A stretch of 64,000 nt of DNA from Aminipila sp963524205 (GTDB lineage Bacteria > Bacillota > Clostridia > Peptostreptococcales > Anaerovoracaceae): contig CAURED010000009.1 of NCBI GenBank assembly GCA_963524205.1, positions 1 to 64,000 of the forward strand, read 5' to 3'. The notes under the pieces were generated by a model. The model was not told where the DNA came from. It saw only the letters and a program-made list of their open reading frames with translations, and did not search any database. The position numbers and the translations under genes were made by a program. This document shows positions 7,238-15,713 of the stretch, in pieces (the first letter of the stretch is position 1; the number at the start of each line of letters is the position of its first letter).

Positions 7238-9078
7238 TAATCCCCTCCGCCTCGGCTTTGTGTGAATATTTGTAGGAATATATTGGCTGTTACCCTTGTC
7301 ATTCTATCTGGAATGATTTCTATGGTATGCCATGTATTCCTATTTATTTTTCCACTACTATCAACACTCATATAAGGCACAATATTTACATCTTGTCCCT
7401 CTTCAACTGCTGGTAATTGGTTTCCATCTACTTTAATTGTAACTGAATTGGCAGTTGAACCTTGATAAATTCCAAACTCTAAATCGTGCGTATGGTCTGC
7501 AAAAGCAACTGTATGTTTGTGGGATGGTATTTCAGTTTGGTGTGTATGTGATGGTATTTCAACTTTATGGTCATGATTTCCAGATATCGTATGCCCATGG
7601 TCACCACTTTCATAAAAATATACCGTATTGCCATCGGCTGTTTTTAATCCAGTGCCATTTCTAATTCCATGATTGTGTTCTCCTGCATCATACGTGGCAT
7701 TAAATCCGGAAGTGTATCCATTTTCCCAAAACCAATGTCCCCCTCCAGAAGTATTTACAACAGCTCCACCTTCCGACGAAGTCGGAGTACTGCCTCCACC
7801 GCTTGAAGTCGATTCTGTGCTTGCTCCACCACCTCCAACAGCTTTTGAATACGCTCTAAAAGCTTCTAGCTGAAAGTTTAAAATGCACTTGTTTATTCTA
7901 ACCATAGTGTCAGGTATATAAATTTTCATGACTGCTGGATGTTCTGGATCCGCATTATCATTAAAAGGCACTATCATTTGATTAGTTGCCCCTTGTGCAT
8001 AAACTTCATTTATCCTTGTGCGGTCTTGCAAGTCTGTGATTGAACTTGCTATATCCCTAGTAGTGGAAGAGATTTCAACTTTAATACTGCCTAAGTCTCC
8101 AGTCACATCTGATTTAGAAACTTTTGCGATTGGTAAATCCTCAATTATACCATCTTCTTTATCAATTACCCTTACTATATCACCTGGGAAAAACCGTTGA
8201 TACTTTTTAGCATCTAGTCTATGCAAGTCTGCTGCTGAAACCGAATAAGACTTATATGGCACGCATAGAGACTTTAAAAGTGTTTTTCCATACGCAAGTA
8301 AGGTTTCTGCTGATTCGTATCGTCTATCGGTTAATATGCTTGCTTTAATTCCATATGTAGAAACATTAGCTTCTATGTATGGTATGCTGCCGTTTGCACT
8401 TGCAATAGTAAGCTGGTTATCTCCCTCTCCATATCCCAAGCAGTAAAGCCTAGTTACTATAGTTGATGGGTCTACTTCTTTTTTTATTTCAAGCATGTTT
8501 TTCCGATATACAATATCGGCATTAAATTTTGTAGGTGGTTTTCTAAGGTATAGCCTCCATGGTGTAGCAGTTGTATCAAATTCCCATCTGTAGGCTTCAT
8601 CAAAAGTCTTAGGGATACTAAATAGGGCTGCTAAAAGGTTATCATTTTCCCACTTATATTCAAACTTTCTATCAAATTCACATGATCCTAATTGCCATCT
8701 TGGGGTAAGCTGACGGTCTAATACATATCTTAATACTTCTATAGTGCCAGACGATACACCGCCTATTTGATGATATTGAAATAATACGTCATCAAGCAAA
8801 GTAGCCAGCACGTGTTCGCAAGTATAAACTATATCGCCTTGTTCATTTCTCGTCAGAAGTGATGGCATGATTCGGAATAATTCAATACGTTCTCCACCGT
8901 CAAATATTTCAACATAATTGAAAGGTTCACAATATTTATTTTTGCTATCATCTGCAGGAAGTGTAAACTTTGCAGTCCACAATTCGTTAAGGGGTAAATT
9001 GTAACCAATGTTATAAGCATTTTGTAAGTAAGCAATTTTTTTCATATTAGAGTCATATACTCTTATAATATCATCCAT
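7234..9078 (-). CDS. phage tail-tip / tail-associated protein with His-rich C-terminal spike region
   Basis: 614 aa. Residues 1-360 match the siphovirus tail-tip family (Gp37-like): IIRVYDSNMKKIAYLQNAYN, LPLNELWTAKFTLP, CEPFNYVEIFDGGERIELFRIMP, and later KYQRFFPGDIVRVIDKEDGI. Residues ~420-530 hold at least six H-x-H motifs (HNH, HGH, HDH, HTH, HKH, HTH), like metal-binding trimeric fibres and needles. The start at 9078 (MDDII) was chosen because GGTGG lies 6 nt upstream; the longer GTG start is inside that ribosome site. It probably forms the end of the tail tube. Confidence 0.82.
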   Translation of the reverse strand: MDDIIRVYDSNMKKIAYLQNAYNIGYNLPLNELWTAKFTLPADDSKNKYCEPFNYVEIFDGGERIELFRIMPSLLTRNEQGDIVYTCEHVLATLLDDVLFQYHQIGGVSSGTIEVLRYVLDRQLTPRWQLGSCEFDRKFEYKWENDNLLAALFSIPKTFDEAYRWEFDTTATPWRLYLRKPPTKFNADIVYRKNMLEIKKEVDPSTIVTRLYCLGYGEGDNQLTIASANGSIPYIEANVSTYGIKASILTDRRYESAETLLAYGKTLLKSLCVPYKSYSVSAADLHRLDAKKYQRFFPGDIVRVIDKEDGIIEDLPIAKVSKSDVTGDLGSIKVEISSTTRDIASSITDLQDRTRINEVYAQGATNQMIVPFNDNADPEHPAVMKIYIPDTMVRINKCILNFQLEAFRAYSKAVGGGGASTESTSSGGGSTPTSSEGGAVVNTSGGGHWFWENGYTSGFNATYDAGEHNHGIRNGTGLKTADGNTVYFYESGDHGHTISGNHDHKVEIPSHTHQTEIPSHKHTVAFADHTHDLEFGIYQGSTANSVTIKVDGNQLPAVEEGQDVNIVPYMSVDSSGKINRNTWHTIEIIPDRMTRVTANIFLQIFTQSRGGGDY

Positions 9079-9590
9079 TATAACCACCTATTCTTCCATG
9101 TAATATTCAAACTTGCTTTTCTACTACTGTTTGAATCGTTGTAAACAATAATGTTTTCACCGGAAATTAAACTAAAAAATTCGCTATCGCTCGAAAAATA
9201 CTCCATAGCATTCTCACCATTTAGTGTAATTGTCATATCTGTTGTATTAATTATTAATTCGTCTTTTGGTGCAAGTACTAAGCCTAATAAGTGTATTACC
9301 GCTTCACCAGCGAGTGAGCTTGAAGCTGCGCTCGTCATTTTCATGTTTGCAATGTTGCCTACCCCTATAAGTTCTTTTGTGGCATTTCCAGAGCTTTTTA
9401 ATGACATTTCAGCGCGTCCACTGGCTGATTTATTGTTTGTAATATTCACCGTTCCGCCTAATTTCATATTTGCAACACCGCTTGCAGAAATTTGTTTGCT
9501 CGGTATAGCAGTAGCACCCATTTTCATGGATGCTATACCGCTTATTGCATTTGATTGTGCTTTTCGGTTAAAAGATTGTCTGTTAAACAT
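9078..9590 (-). CDS. tail protein with internal A-M repeat region
   Basis: 170 aa. The first ~95 residues are four imperfect repeats of about 23 aa built around SG-x-A-x-MK-x-G (ISGIASMKMGA, ASGVANMKLGG, ASGRAEMSLKS, VGNIANMKMTS). The C-terminal 70 residues (MTITLNGENAMEYFSSDSEFFSLISGEN...) match the receptor-side C-terminal domain of distal tail proteins, ending in a Trp-rich strand. It therefore looks like a tail appendage. The TAATG overlap with the next gene indicates coupling. Confidence 0.65.
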   Translation of the reverse strand: MFNRQSFNRKAQSNAISGIASMKMGATAIPSKQISASGVANMKLGGTVNITNNKSASGRAEMSLKSSGNATKELIGVGNIANMKMTSAASSSLAGEAVIHLLGLVLAPKDELIINTTDMTITLNGENAMEYFSSDSEFFSLISGENIIVYNDSNSSRKASLNITWKNRWL

Positions 9591-9602
9591 GAAAGCACCT
9601 CT

Positions 9603-10001
9603 CTATTCCTGCGTTATCTGAATATTACCAATTTCTACGGAAAATCTATTTCCTGTCAATACATCTTCTGTCCTACTAAAACTACCTTTTGAAAGTAAAT
9701 TTCCGCCAGTAGCTGCATCTCTAATTCCCCAATATGCGATTTTGCCCCAATCTGTAGTCGCGATATCATATTCTATTTTTTGATTATTTGAAATCACACC
9801 TTTCCCACCAACTTGTGTTGGTGCTCCGAAAGTAGTTTGCTTTCTTGTGTATCCTCCACCGCTTACCTCTGTCCCTGTGTCTGCATCCGTGGGATCACTT
9901 ATATATAGCGCTAAATAATGTGCCGTAGGTTGTGGCACCGGTTGATTTCTAAAAAAATAGTTTAGTATCGCAGATTCTAAATAATCACTCGCTGCGCTCA
10001 T
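9603..10001 (-). CDS. phage tail fibre-like protein
   Basis: 132 aa, matching a small family annotated as phage tail fibre proteins: SDYLESAILNYFFRNQPV, then TAHYLALYISDPTDADTGTEVSGGGYTRK and WGKIAYWGIRDAATGGNLL. The whole length is one compact domain. It overlaps the Dit gene by 4 nt. It probably sits at the tail tip, but its exact role is unknown. Confidence 0.72.
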   Translation of the reverse strand: MSAASDYLESAILNYFFRNQPVPQPTAHYLALYISDPTDADTGTEVSGGGYTRKQTTFGAPTQVGGKGVISNNQKIEYDIATTDWGKIAYWGIRDAATGGNLLSKGSFSRTEDVLTGNRFSVEIGNIQITQE

Positions 10002-10549
10002 TCAATCACCGCCTTTCTCGTAATTGATATGCTTGAAATATTTGTTGTTCCTGTATTCTTAATCGTGATAATGCACCCTGTATCAGCGGTACCATTAATC
10101 ATTAAGGGGATATTGTCTGGATTAGTCGTCACTGTCTTATTGACTTGCAAATAATCTAGTGATTCTGCAAAAGGTTGACATTCAAAAGTAACTGAAATAG
10201 TGCCAAGTGGTTTTAATTCTATTTGGTCTATACCTACATAAGAATAAACACTTGCGTAATATGCCTTATCTGGTTCATCATCAAATATCAGTAACCCCTT
10301 ACCACTAAGCCAATAGGCTATATCCCTTGCACTTTTCCTCAGTTCTTCAAAACTTACATTTTTAACAAGTCCGATATTCACCTTGATAGGTCTCTTATCA
10401 TACTTATTTGCACCAAAATCTATAGTGCCGTGTCTGCCTGGTATAGTAAATTCATTTTGCCTAAGGGTTGGAATTAAACTTCTATCAATACTTTTAGCAC
10501 CTATTTTAAAAGTAGAAGAGTGAATATTTCTAAAGGTAAGTCCTATCAT
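9998..10549 (-). CDS. distal tail protein (Dit)
   Basis: 183 aa with the siphovirus tail-family signature at the N-terminus: an immediate FRNIHSSTFKI strand, then GRHGTIDFG and KRPIKVNIGLV, and EELRKSARDIAYWLSGKGLLIFDDEPDKAYYA. Dit forms the hexameric hub linking the tail tube to the tip complex. It follows the tape measure with a 4 nt overlap, the standard order. Confidence 0.85.
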   Translation of the reverse strand: MIGLTFRNIHSSTFKIGAKSIDRSLIPTLRQNEFTIPGRHGTIDFGANKYDKRPIKVNIGLVKNVSFEELRKSARDIAYWLSGKGLLIFDDEPDKAYYASVYSYVGIDQIELKPLGTISVTFECQPFAESLDYLQVNKTVTTNPDNIPLMINGTADTGCIITIKNTGTTNISSISITRKAVIE

Positions 10550-12588
10550 TTAATTCCCCTCCCTCGGCTATTCTGTTGCTGTAGCCTATATAGTTCTTGT
10601 GCTACTAAGTCAACATCATTTTTATTTCTTACATACATATTTTGGACGATTACGCTGCCACCTCCGCTTCCACCAGCTTTTTCAAGTGCGCTTGCAATAA
10701 TTCCATCTATTTTTTCAATAGGCAGCACCGCTTCAGAACCAGCTTCACCGACACCAATAACACTGGGACTATTAAAAATAGCACCTGTCTTATACCAATT
10801 AACATCAAATTTAGGTGTCGATGGTGGATATAAGCTAAACTTTCCCTTTATATCAAAGTGAGGTAGTTTGATTTTAGGTAAACTCCATTCAAAATTAAAA
10901 AGTCCTTTAAGTATCTTAGCTGCGTTACTGACGGTTCTTTTAGCATCTTCCATTTTGTCGCTTATTGATTTTCTTATATCTTCAAATTTTGTTTCAATGT
11001 TTGACCTTAACTCTCCAGCTCCTTCTTTTAGGTTTCCAAAAGCTTCCTGTAGCTGGTCTATTCGTAATCTACCCATTTCCATATCTTCTGAAAATTGGTC
11101 CATTATATAAGATGCAAGCTGCATTAATCCTGTTGAAACAGGTTCTAAATTATCCTCCAATCTTCTTATTGACTGATTAAATTTATTGTCTATATTGTCA
11201 CTTGCTGCATCTCCGGCTTTTTCTGTTGCTCCAGTAACTTTGCCAAGGCCTTCTTCAATACCTCCTAATGACAAGATTACGTCTGCGCCAGTATCCTCCC
11301 ATTGAGTACCAAATAAATCTACACCTGCTTTATTTTGAGTGACTTTATCATCAGTTTCGGCTAACTTACCAATTACTAATTGCATAGCATCTGCACTAGT
11401 CATACTACCATCAGCCAATTTTCGAGTTACTTCATCGGCGTTAATTCCTAAAAGAGATAAACCTTCAATCGTAGTGTCTGAACCATCTTTAATCCTGATA
11501 TTGAATTCCTTCATGCTATCCGCAACTTTATCTAATGATAATGCTCCATTATCAACGCCTTGCTTTAATAGCGCAAAAGCATCTTCTGCAGACAATCCCA
11601 TATCAGAAAACTGTACAGAATATTCATTAATCGTATCAATAAATTCATCACTAAAGTTTAAGCCGTTTTGATATCCAATAGTAATTAAATCAAATGCCTC
11701 TTCAGCTGTAAGTCCAAAATTCTGCATTATAGTTTTAACTGCTCGAATTGACTCTGGAATATCTGCACCAAAAACATCTTTTACGATATAAGCTTTTTCA
11801 AGGATATTTTGCAATTCAACATCAGACATATCTCCTAAATTTTGTCTTACAATTGCAAGGTTATCTGTAACGTCTGTAATATCTTCTCCGAATCCATCAG
11901 TCCATACATCTCTTGCAACCTCTGTTAGTTCTTCTGCTTCTTTAGCTGTTAATCCTAGTGAAGCCTGTATTTGTCCACTTGCAGAGTCTAATTGCCTAGA
12001 TAATTCCGCCATAGCACTAGCCAATTCTTTTACTAAATCAATAGCAATATCACTTACCATATTTGCAGATAAAACATCACCAAACGATAAAGCTTTATTA
12101 CCAGCATTGTCTGCTTGATCTCCAAGCTTATCTACATCTTTACCTGCATCAGATACGGCACTACTAAAAGTGTGTAAATCTCTACTTGCTCCATCAGTAG
12201 CATTTGACATTTTATCTGTTTCACTTCTAACATCACTAAGCTGAGTTTCTAAGCCTCTTAAATTTTGTTCTGTTGAAATAACTTCACGCTGCAATGCCCT
12301 GTATTGTTCTTCAGATACTTCTCCTTTTTCAAATTGTGCCTGAACTTGTTTTTCTGCCTCTTTCAATGTGTTTAATTTATCAGAGGTATTATCAATTGCT
12401 TTAGTTAAAAGGTCTTGCTTCTGCGCTAATAAAGTAACATTCGTAGGATCTAATTTTAGAAGTCTTTCAACCTGTTTAAGTTCAGCTTGAATGTTTTTGG
12501 AGTTTTTGTTGACACCCTCTAATGCCTTATTTAAAGGCTGTACGTCTGCACCTATTTCTATGGTAATTCCTTTTATATTGCTAGCCAT
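10546..12588 (-). CDS. tail tape measure protein
   Basis: 680 aa. Residues ~15-160 are long coiled coils (LNKALEGVNKNSKNIQAELKQ...), followed by the phage tail tape measure core (LTEVARDVWTDGFGEDITDVTDNLAIVRQNLGD, GLNFSDEFIDTINEYSVQFSDMGLSAEDAF). The C-terminus carries the common GVGEAGSEAVLPI motif. There is no obvious peptidase insert. The length predicts a tail on the short side. It follows the frameshifted chaperone, as expected. Confidence 0.93.
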   Translation of the reverse strand: MASNIKGITIEIGADVQPLNKALEGVNKNSKNIQAELKQVERLLKLDPTNVTLLAQKQDLLTKAIDNTSDKLNTLKEAEKQVQAQFEKGEVSEEQYRALQREVISTEQNLRGLETQLSDVRSETDKMSNATDGASRDLHTFSSAVSDAGKDVDKLGDQADNAGNKALSFGDVLSANMVSDIAIDLVKELASAMAELSRQLDSASGQIQASLGLTAKEAEELTEVARDVWTDGFGEDITDVTDNLAIVRQNLGDMSDVELQNILEKAYIVKDVFGADIPESIRAVKTIMQNFGLTAEEAFDLITIGYQNGLNFSDEFIDTINEYSVQFSDMGLSAEDAFALLKQGVDNGALSLDKVADSMKEFNIRIKDGSDTTIEGLSLLGINADEVTRKLADGSMTSADAMQLVIGKLAETDDKVTQNKAGVDLFGTQWEDTGADVILSLGGIEEGLGKVTGATEKAGDAASDNIDNKFNQSIRRLEDNLEPVSTGLMQLASYIMDQFSEDMEMGRLRIDQLQEAFGNLKEGAGELRSNIETKFEDIRKSISDKMEDAKRTVSNAAKILKGLFNFEWSLPKIKLPHFDIKGKFSLYPPSTPKFDVNWYKTGAIFNSPSVIGVGEAGSEAVLPIEKIDGIIASALEKAGGSGGGSVIVQNMYVRNKNDVDLVAQELYRLQQQNSRGRGIK

Positions 12589-12602
12589 TCTATACCCCCT
12601 TT

Positions 12603-12812
12603 CTAAAACCTATCAAAGTCGGCTTGTGTTGCCATTCTTATTTCATCTTGCTTTTCTTCATCTGGAATGTGTTCGTTATTGAATGTAATGCAATAATCGA
12701 ATATCATACCTACGGTCATTTGCTCAAAATCAGATAAGTGTAAACCTCTTGCCAATGCTCCTATTATTAATTTTTCTGTGGTGAGCGCGCAAGAAGATTC
12801 CTCATTTTCCAT
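12603..12812 (-). CDS. tail assembly chaperone, frameshifted C-terminal part (gpGT extension)
   Basis: A 69-codon frame that probably is not translated alone. It begins at the A-run 12812-12820 and lies in the -1 frame of the upstream chaperone, adding LIIGALARGLHLSDFEQMTVGMIFDYCITFNNE and an acidic tail. Slippage on A-AAA-AAA would join it to about 111 residues of the upstream protein, giving a fusion of about 180 aa. It ends 14 nt before the tape measure gene, exactly where gpT-type extensions lie. Confidence 0.8.
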   Translation of the reverse strand: MENEESSCALTTEKLIIGALARGLHLSDFEQMTVGMIFDYCITFNNEHIPDEEKQDEIRMATQADFDRF

Positions 12813-13144
12813 TTTTTTTTACTCTCTATACTTGAGAATAAACAAGAAAAAATAAGCTCATTAATATCTGATAGAATATCCCCTATAGGAAACGTATCAA
12901 ATTCATCAAGCCATTCCATAGGTGGTTTAATGGTTGGATCTGCAGTTTTTGCTAGTGTCCATGCAAAATTAAAATATATTTCTAATTCTTCCATACTAGC
13001 AGCCTTATCCTGCTTTGGGGTATTTTGAATTTTATAAATATCTTCAAGTGCATCCCGGCCAAACTGTGATTTATATCGTAATAAAAAAGCACCTGTACTT
13101 TTTAATCGTACCTGGTGCCCATCTATATTTAATATTTTTTCCAT
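12767..13144 (-). CDS. tail assembly chaperone (gpG-like)
   Basis: 125 aa in the unshifted frame: LNIDGHQVRLKSTGAFLLRYKSQFGRDALEDI, then a helical part. Its last 17 codons lie past the slippery A-run and would be replaced in the frameshift product. The G and GT forms coat the tape measure during tail assembly. Position between major tail protein and tape measure supports the assignment. Confidence 0.82.
   Translation of the reverse strand: MEKILNIDGHQVRLKSTGAFLLRYKSQFGRDALEDIYKIQNTPKQDKAASMEELEIYFNFAWTLAKTADPTIKPPMEWLDEFDTFPIGDILSDINELIFSCLFSSIESKKKWKMRNLLARSPQKN
12812..12820 (-). promoter_or_regulatory. -1 ribosomal frameshift slippery site in tail chaperone
   Basis: Nine consecutive A on the minus strand, read AGT-AAA-AAA-AAA-TGG in frame 0. 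A -1 slip leads directly into ATG-GAA-AAT and the second frame. This is the conserved site for programmed frameshifting in tail chaperones of long-tailed phages. Confidence 0.82.
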
Positions 13145-13154
13145 GATATTACTC

Positions 13155-13973
13155 CTATGCTGCTACGGTTAATGCTACAGTTACAGTATTGCCACGTTCA
13201 AATTCAACGGTTATTGTATATGTACCGTTTGCTAATGTCGCAATATATGCACTTTCAATAGTTACGTCTACACCGTTAACTGTTAGGTAAGCACCACCGA
13301 TATTTAATCCGTTTTTCATAACATTTTTGACTTTATTGGTTGCATCACTTGATGTAGAATCAATGGTTATATCTGCTGGTGCTGCTTTGCTAAATGTAGC
13401 TGTTGAAGATGTTACTGTATTAGTAGGTGCATTTTTTAAATAAACTGCAGAGAAGAATGTTTCATAAGCAGCTTTGTCTTGTTCTACTTTGCCTTTTACA
13501 TCTCCAGTATCAATAGCCGGTCTAACTTCAACATTCATGGATTCTGTCTTTGGCGTTCTTGTGTTTGTAGTTGTGGTTGCATCAATATTTGGCCGTGAAA
13601 CTTTAACATTGTAATTGACGTGTCTTGTCTTATTGACATCTCCATTAAATTCATACATTAATGCAATTTTCTTCGTAACGGCATCTTTATTTTCAATTAA
13701 AACTCCGTTTGAATCTAAAGTGTCACCAAATACATCAACTCTGAATGAATCTGGGATTATTGCCATTTCTAATGCTCCATCGTATCCATTGTTTGTATTT
13801 TCAGAGTAATACTCCATATCGTCAGCATAAAAAACAACCGATTCTCCATTAGCACTTTGAGTCAATGAAACGGCTCCAGGTATCGCCTTTGGAGTACCAT
13901 ATTGAACTGAACCGTTGCTCTCAGTTATAACGGCATAGCGGGTATTTTTAAGCCCAAATTTAACTTTATTCAT
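13155..13973 (-). CDS. major tail protein with C-terminal X2/Ig-like domain
   Basis: 272 aa. Residues 1-185 are a phi13-type major tail protein (VKFGLKNTRYAVITE...GYDGALEMAIIPDSF...KTESMNVEVRPAID). Residues ~190-272 form an X2-like beta-sandwich (FSKAAPADITIDSTSSDATN...NGLNIGGAYLTVNGVDVTIESAYIATL). Here the Ig-like domain is encoded in frame, unlike that of the capsid. Such domains decorate the tail tube and are thought to bind carbohydrate weakly. Confidence 0.88.
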   Translation of the reverse strand: MNKVKFGLKNTRYAVITESNGSVQYGTPKAIPGAVSLTQSANGESVVFYADDMEYYSENTNNGYDGALEMAIIPDSFRVDVFGDTLDSNGVLIENKDAVTKKIALMYEFNGDVNKTRHVNYNVKVSRPNIDATTTTNTRTPKTESMNVEVRPAIDTGDVKGKVEQDKAAYETFFSAVYLKNAPTNTVTSSTATFSKAAPADITIDSTSSDATNKVKNVMKNGLNIGGAYLTVNGVDVTIESAYIATLANGTYTITVEFERGNTVTVALTVAA

Positions 13974-13988
13974 AAATTTACATCTCCT

Positions 13989-14363
13989 TTACCACATTCT
14001 ATTTATTTTGTTGACAACAGCCTTTGCCATTTCATCAACACTTTCGTTAAAAGTAGTCTTTACAAAAGGTTTTCCCTTAGTTGGGGAGTACTCAACAATA
14101 TTAATAAGCGGAATTTCGCCATTTTCACCTTCAACCATTTTAGTATTATGGACATATCTCGCTGCTTTATATTTTTTTACCTTCCAACTTTTTCTTAGTT
14201 TCTTGGTCTCTCCTTCAGGTGTATTGACTTTTAAATTTTTAATTAGTACATTTGCGGCATCATCAAGGCCCTCTTCAGTTACTTGGTAAACCTCATCGGC
14301 ATATTCTTCTAAAATGTTACCAATTGCACTTTGTAAGTTGTTTATATCTATCATTACACCCAT
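13989..14363 (-). CDS. HK97 gp10 family head-tail joining protein
   Basis: 124 aa with the gp10 family layout: an N-terminal helix ending in DAANVLIKNLKVNTPEGETKKLRKSWKVKK, then strands and a final helix (FNESVDEMAKAVVNKI). Upstream of the major tail protein and downstream of the connector genes, as in HK97-like modules. Confidence 0.85.
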   Translation of the reverse strand: MGVMIDINNLQSAIGNILEEYADEVYQVTEEGLDDAANVLIKNLKVNTPEGETKKLRKSWKVKKYKAARYVHNTKMVEGENGEIPLINIVEYSPTKGKPFVKTTFNESVDEMAKAVVNKINRMW

Positions 14364-14741
14364 CTAAATCACCCTCGAGTAATTAAACTCTCCAACACTT
14401 GTAAAAAAACCAATGTCATCTACATCTCCAGCATCAAAAAAACCATTACTACTTTCAAAACCTGCGTTTTCCATAGCCATCAAAATATTGTTCTCTGCTA
14501 ATTTGATAGTATTTCTTCCTTCTTGCGTTTCTAATTTTTGATCTTGATAGTAATATCTTAAGGTTACCTCAGCGGATTTTATCCAAGGGGTATCATCTGC
14601 AATAAAATCAGATGAATCTCCTCCAAGTGTATAAACTATATATTCGTCTAAATCTCCCATTTTTTTCTGCCAAAACGCAAGTAAAGAGCCTTTAAAATAA
14701 TTATCCAGTGTGGATTGCACTAATCCTCTAATATCAATCAT
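14364..14741 (-). CDS. head-tail connector / tail terminator-like protein
   Basis: 125 aa, sharing position and rough size with tail completion proteins (IVYTLGGDSSDFIADDTPWIKSAEVTLRYYYQDQ, ILMAMENAGFESSNGFFDAGDVDDIGFF). It is adjacent to the gp10 gene with no gap. The role as tail terminator or minor capsid protein is from gene order. Confidence 0.65.
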   Translation of the reverse strand: MIDIRGLVQSTLDNYFKGSLLAFWQKKMGDLDEYIVYTLGGDSSDFIADDTPWIKSAEVTLRYYYQDQKLETQEGRNTIKLAENNILMAMENAGFESSNGFFDAGDVDDIGFFTSVGEFNYSRVI

Positions 14742-14755
14742 CGTTGGCTACCTCC

Positions 14756-15163
14756 TTACTTTTGTTCATACCTTTTTACTTTAAACTCTATAAACATATT
14801 CTTTTCTTGATAGTTATCCGTGCTACCAAAGGCCTTATAACAATCTGGATTGTTAGCATCTGGTTTTCCATTAATTATAATGTTAGCCGCATTTTTAGCA
14901 ACTATCACTTCACTACTTTTAAGTGCCTTATATATGTCTGGATTGTATGGCATTCTTACAGTCGCAAGTTCATTTACTCCAATGGCCTGTGCATCAATTA
15001 CCTGATTACCAAACGCAGATTTCCATTCAACCCAAAACACTTCAATTTCTTGATTATTAAATGTGCCTTTTATTGTACTCCAACTTGATCGATACCCTTC
15101 GCCCTGCACATATCCATTTTCTTTGACAAAAAATTTTAACGGGGTATTTATGCTTAGTTTCAT
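14756..15163 (-). CDS. phage head closure-type protein
   Basis: 135 aa, beta-rich (NTPLKFFVKENGYVQGEGYRSSWSTIKGTFNNQEIEVFWVEWKSAFG). Its place between the gp6-like connector and the tail terminator suggests the stopper/head-closure role of SPP1 gp16-like proteins. No diagnostic motif recognised. Confidence 0.6.
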   Translation of the reverse strand: MKLSINTPLKFFVKENGYVQGEGYRSSWSTIKGTFNNQEIEVFWVEWKSAFGNQVIDAQAIGVNELATVRMPYNPDIYKALKSSEVIVAKNAANIIINGKPDANNPDCYKAFGSTDNYQEKNMFIEFKVKRYEQK

Positions 15164-15166
15164 AAA

Positions 15167-15406
15167 TTACCCCCTTAATTTTATAACATTGGAAATATAA
15201 ATTGGATCATTTTGACCACCAAGGATGTATCTTTCAATAGTATCAACCGCAAGCGGTGTTTCAAGCTTTTCTGCTAGAACACCGGCTCCTGTCATATCTT
15301 CTTTACAAGCATCTATTCTTTCTGTTAATTCAGTGTTTTTAAGGGGATCGTCATAGAGGACCCCCAGTCTCAATTTAATTCTTTGAAGTACACTTAGTTC
15401 ACTCAT
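15167..15406 (-). CDS. gp6-like head-tail connector
   Basis: 79 aa, all helical: VLQRIKLRLGVLYDDPLKNTELTERIDACKEDM... and a C-terminal YISNVIKLRG. Short helical protein directly after the capsid unit, the usual position of the adaptor ring protein. AGGGGGAAG lies 2 nt before the ATG. It begins just after the end of the capsid frameshift extension. Confidence 0.65.
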   Translation of the reverse strand: MSELSVLQRIKLRLGVLYDDPLKNTELTERIDACKEDMTGAGVLAEKLETPLAVDTIERYILGGQNDPIYISNVIKLRG

Positions 15407-15422
15407 AACTTCCCCCTATTTA

Positions 15423-15707
15423 TTATGATTTACTTACTGTCACTGTATATACTGTCGTTTCTGTACCATTAGTGACTGTAATTTTTACTATATTATCTCC
15501 AGTTACCCATGTAGCAGCACTACCATTCACAACCGGTGTTTCACCATTTAAAATTGCTACAGTTGCATTTTCATTTGATGGTGTAGCTGTTATTGCATTT
15601 GTGGCATTAGTGGTTGTTGTGGTGTAGCTTTTCGTGTTGCTATCAAATGCTGGTGTTAATCCTAACGATCCAATAGTTAAAGCGGATAAGCTACTACCCG
15701 CTATGCT
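15423..15707 (-). CDS. cadherin-like beta-sandwich domain fused to major capsid by -1 frameshift
   Basis: A 94-codon frame with no start codon of its own, open from the slippery run in the last codons of the capsid gene to a TAA at 15423. It reads LSALTIGSLGLTPAFDSNT...KSYTTTTTNATNAITATP...GDNIVKITVTNGTETTVYTV, the classic pattern of the cadherin-like beta-sandwich family (LSxLTVSxGxLxPxFxPxxxxYT...NxITVTVTxxxGxxxxYTVTV). Without frameshifting this stretch would be an unexplained 290 bp gap in a gene-dense operon. The fused capsid would be about 505 aa and probably forms a minority decoration on the head. Confidence 0.85.
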   Translation of the reverse strand, partial: SIAGSSLSALTIGSLGLTPAFDSNTKSYTTTTTNATNAITATPSNENATVAILNGETPVVNGSAATWVTGDNIVKITVTNGTETTVYTVTVSKS

Positions 15708-15713
15708 TTTTTT
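15681..15713 (-). promoter_or_regulatory. -1 frameshift signal in major capsid gene
   Basis: Slippery heptamer of seven A at 15713-15707, read GTA-AAA-AAA-GCA-TAG in frame 0. After a 4 nt spacer GCAT, an 8 bp hairpin follows: AGCGGGTA (15702-15695), loop GTAGCT, TATCCGCT (15688-15681). Slippery run, short spacer and stable stem are the standard parts of a programmed -1 signal. The capsid stop codon overlaps the 5' arm of the stem. Confidence 0.82.

Noticed and set aside
15416..15700. Apparent 290 bp gene-free gap after the capsid gene
   Set aside because: Not a gap: it is coding in the -1 frame as a capsid extension.
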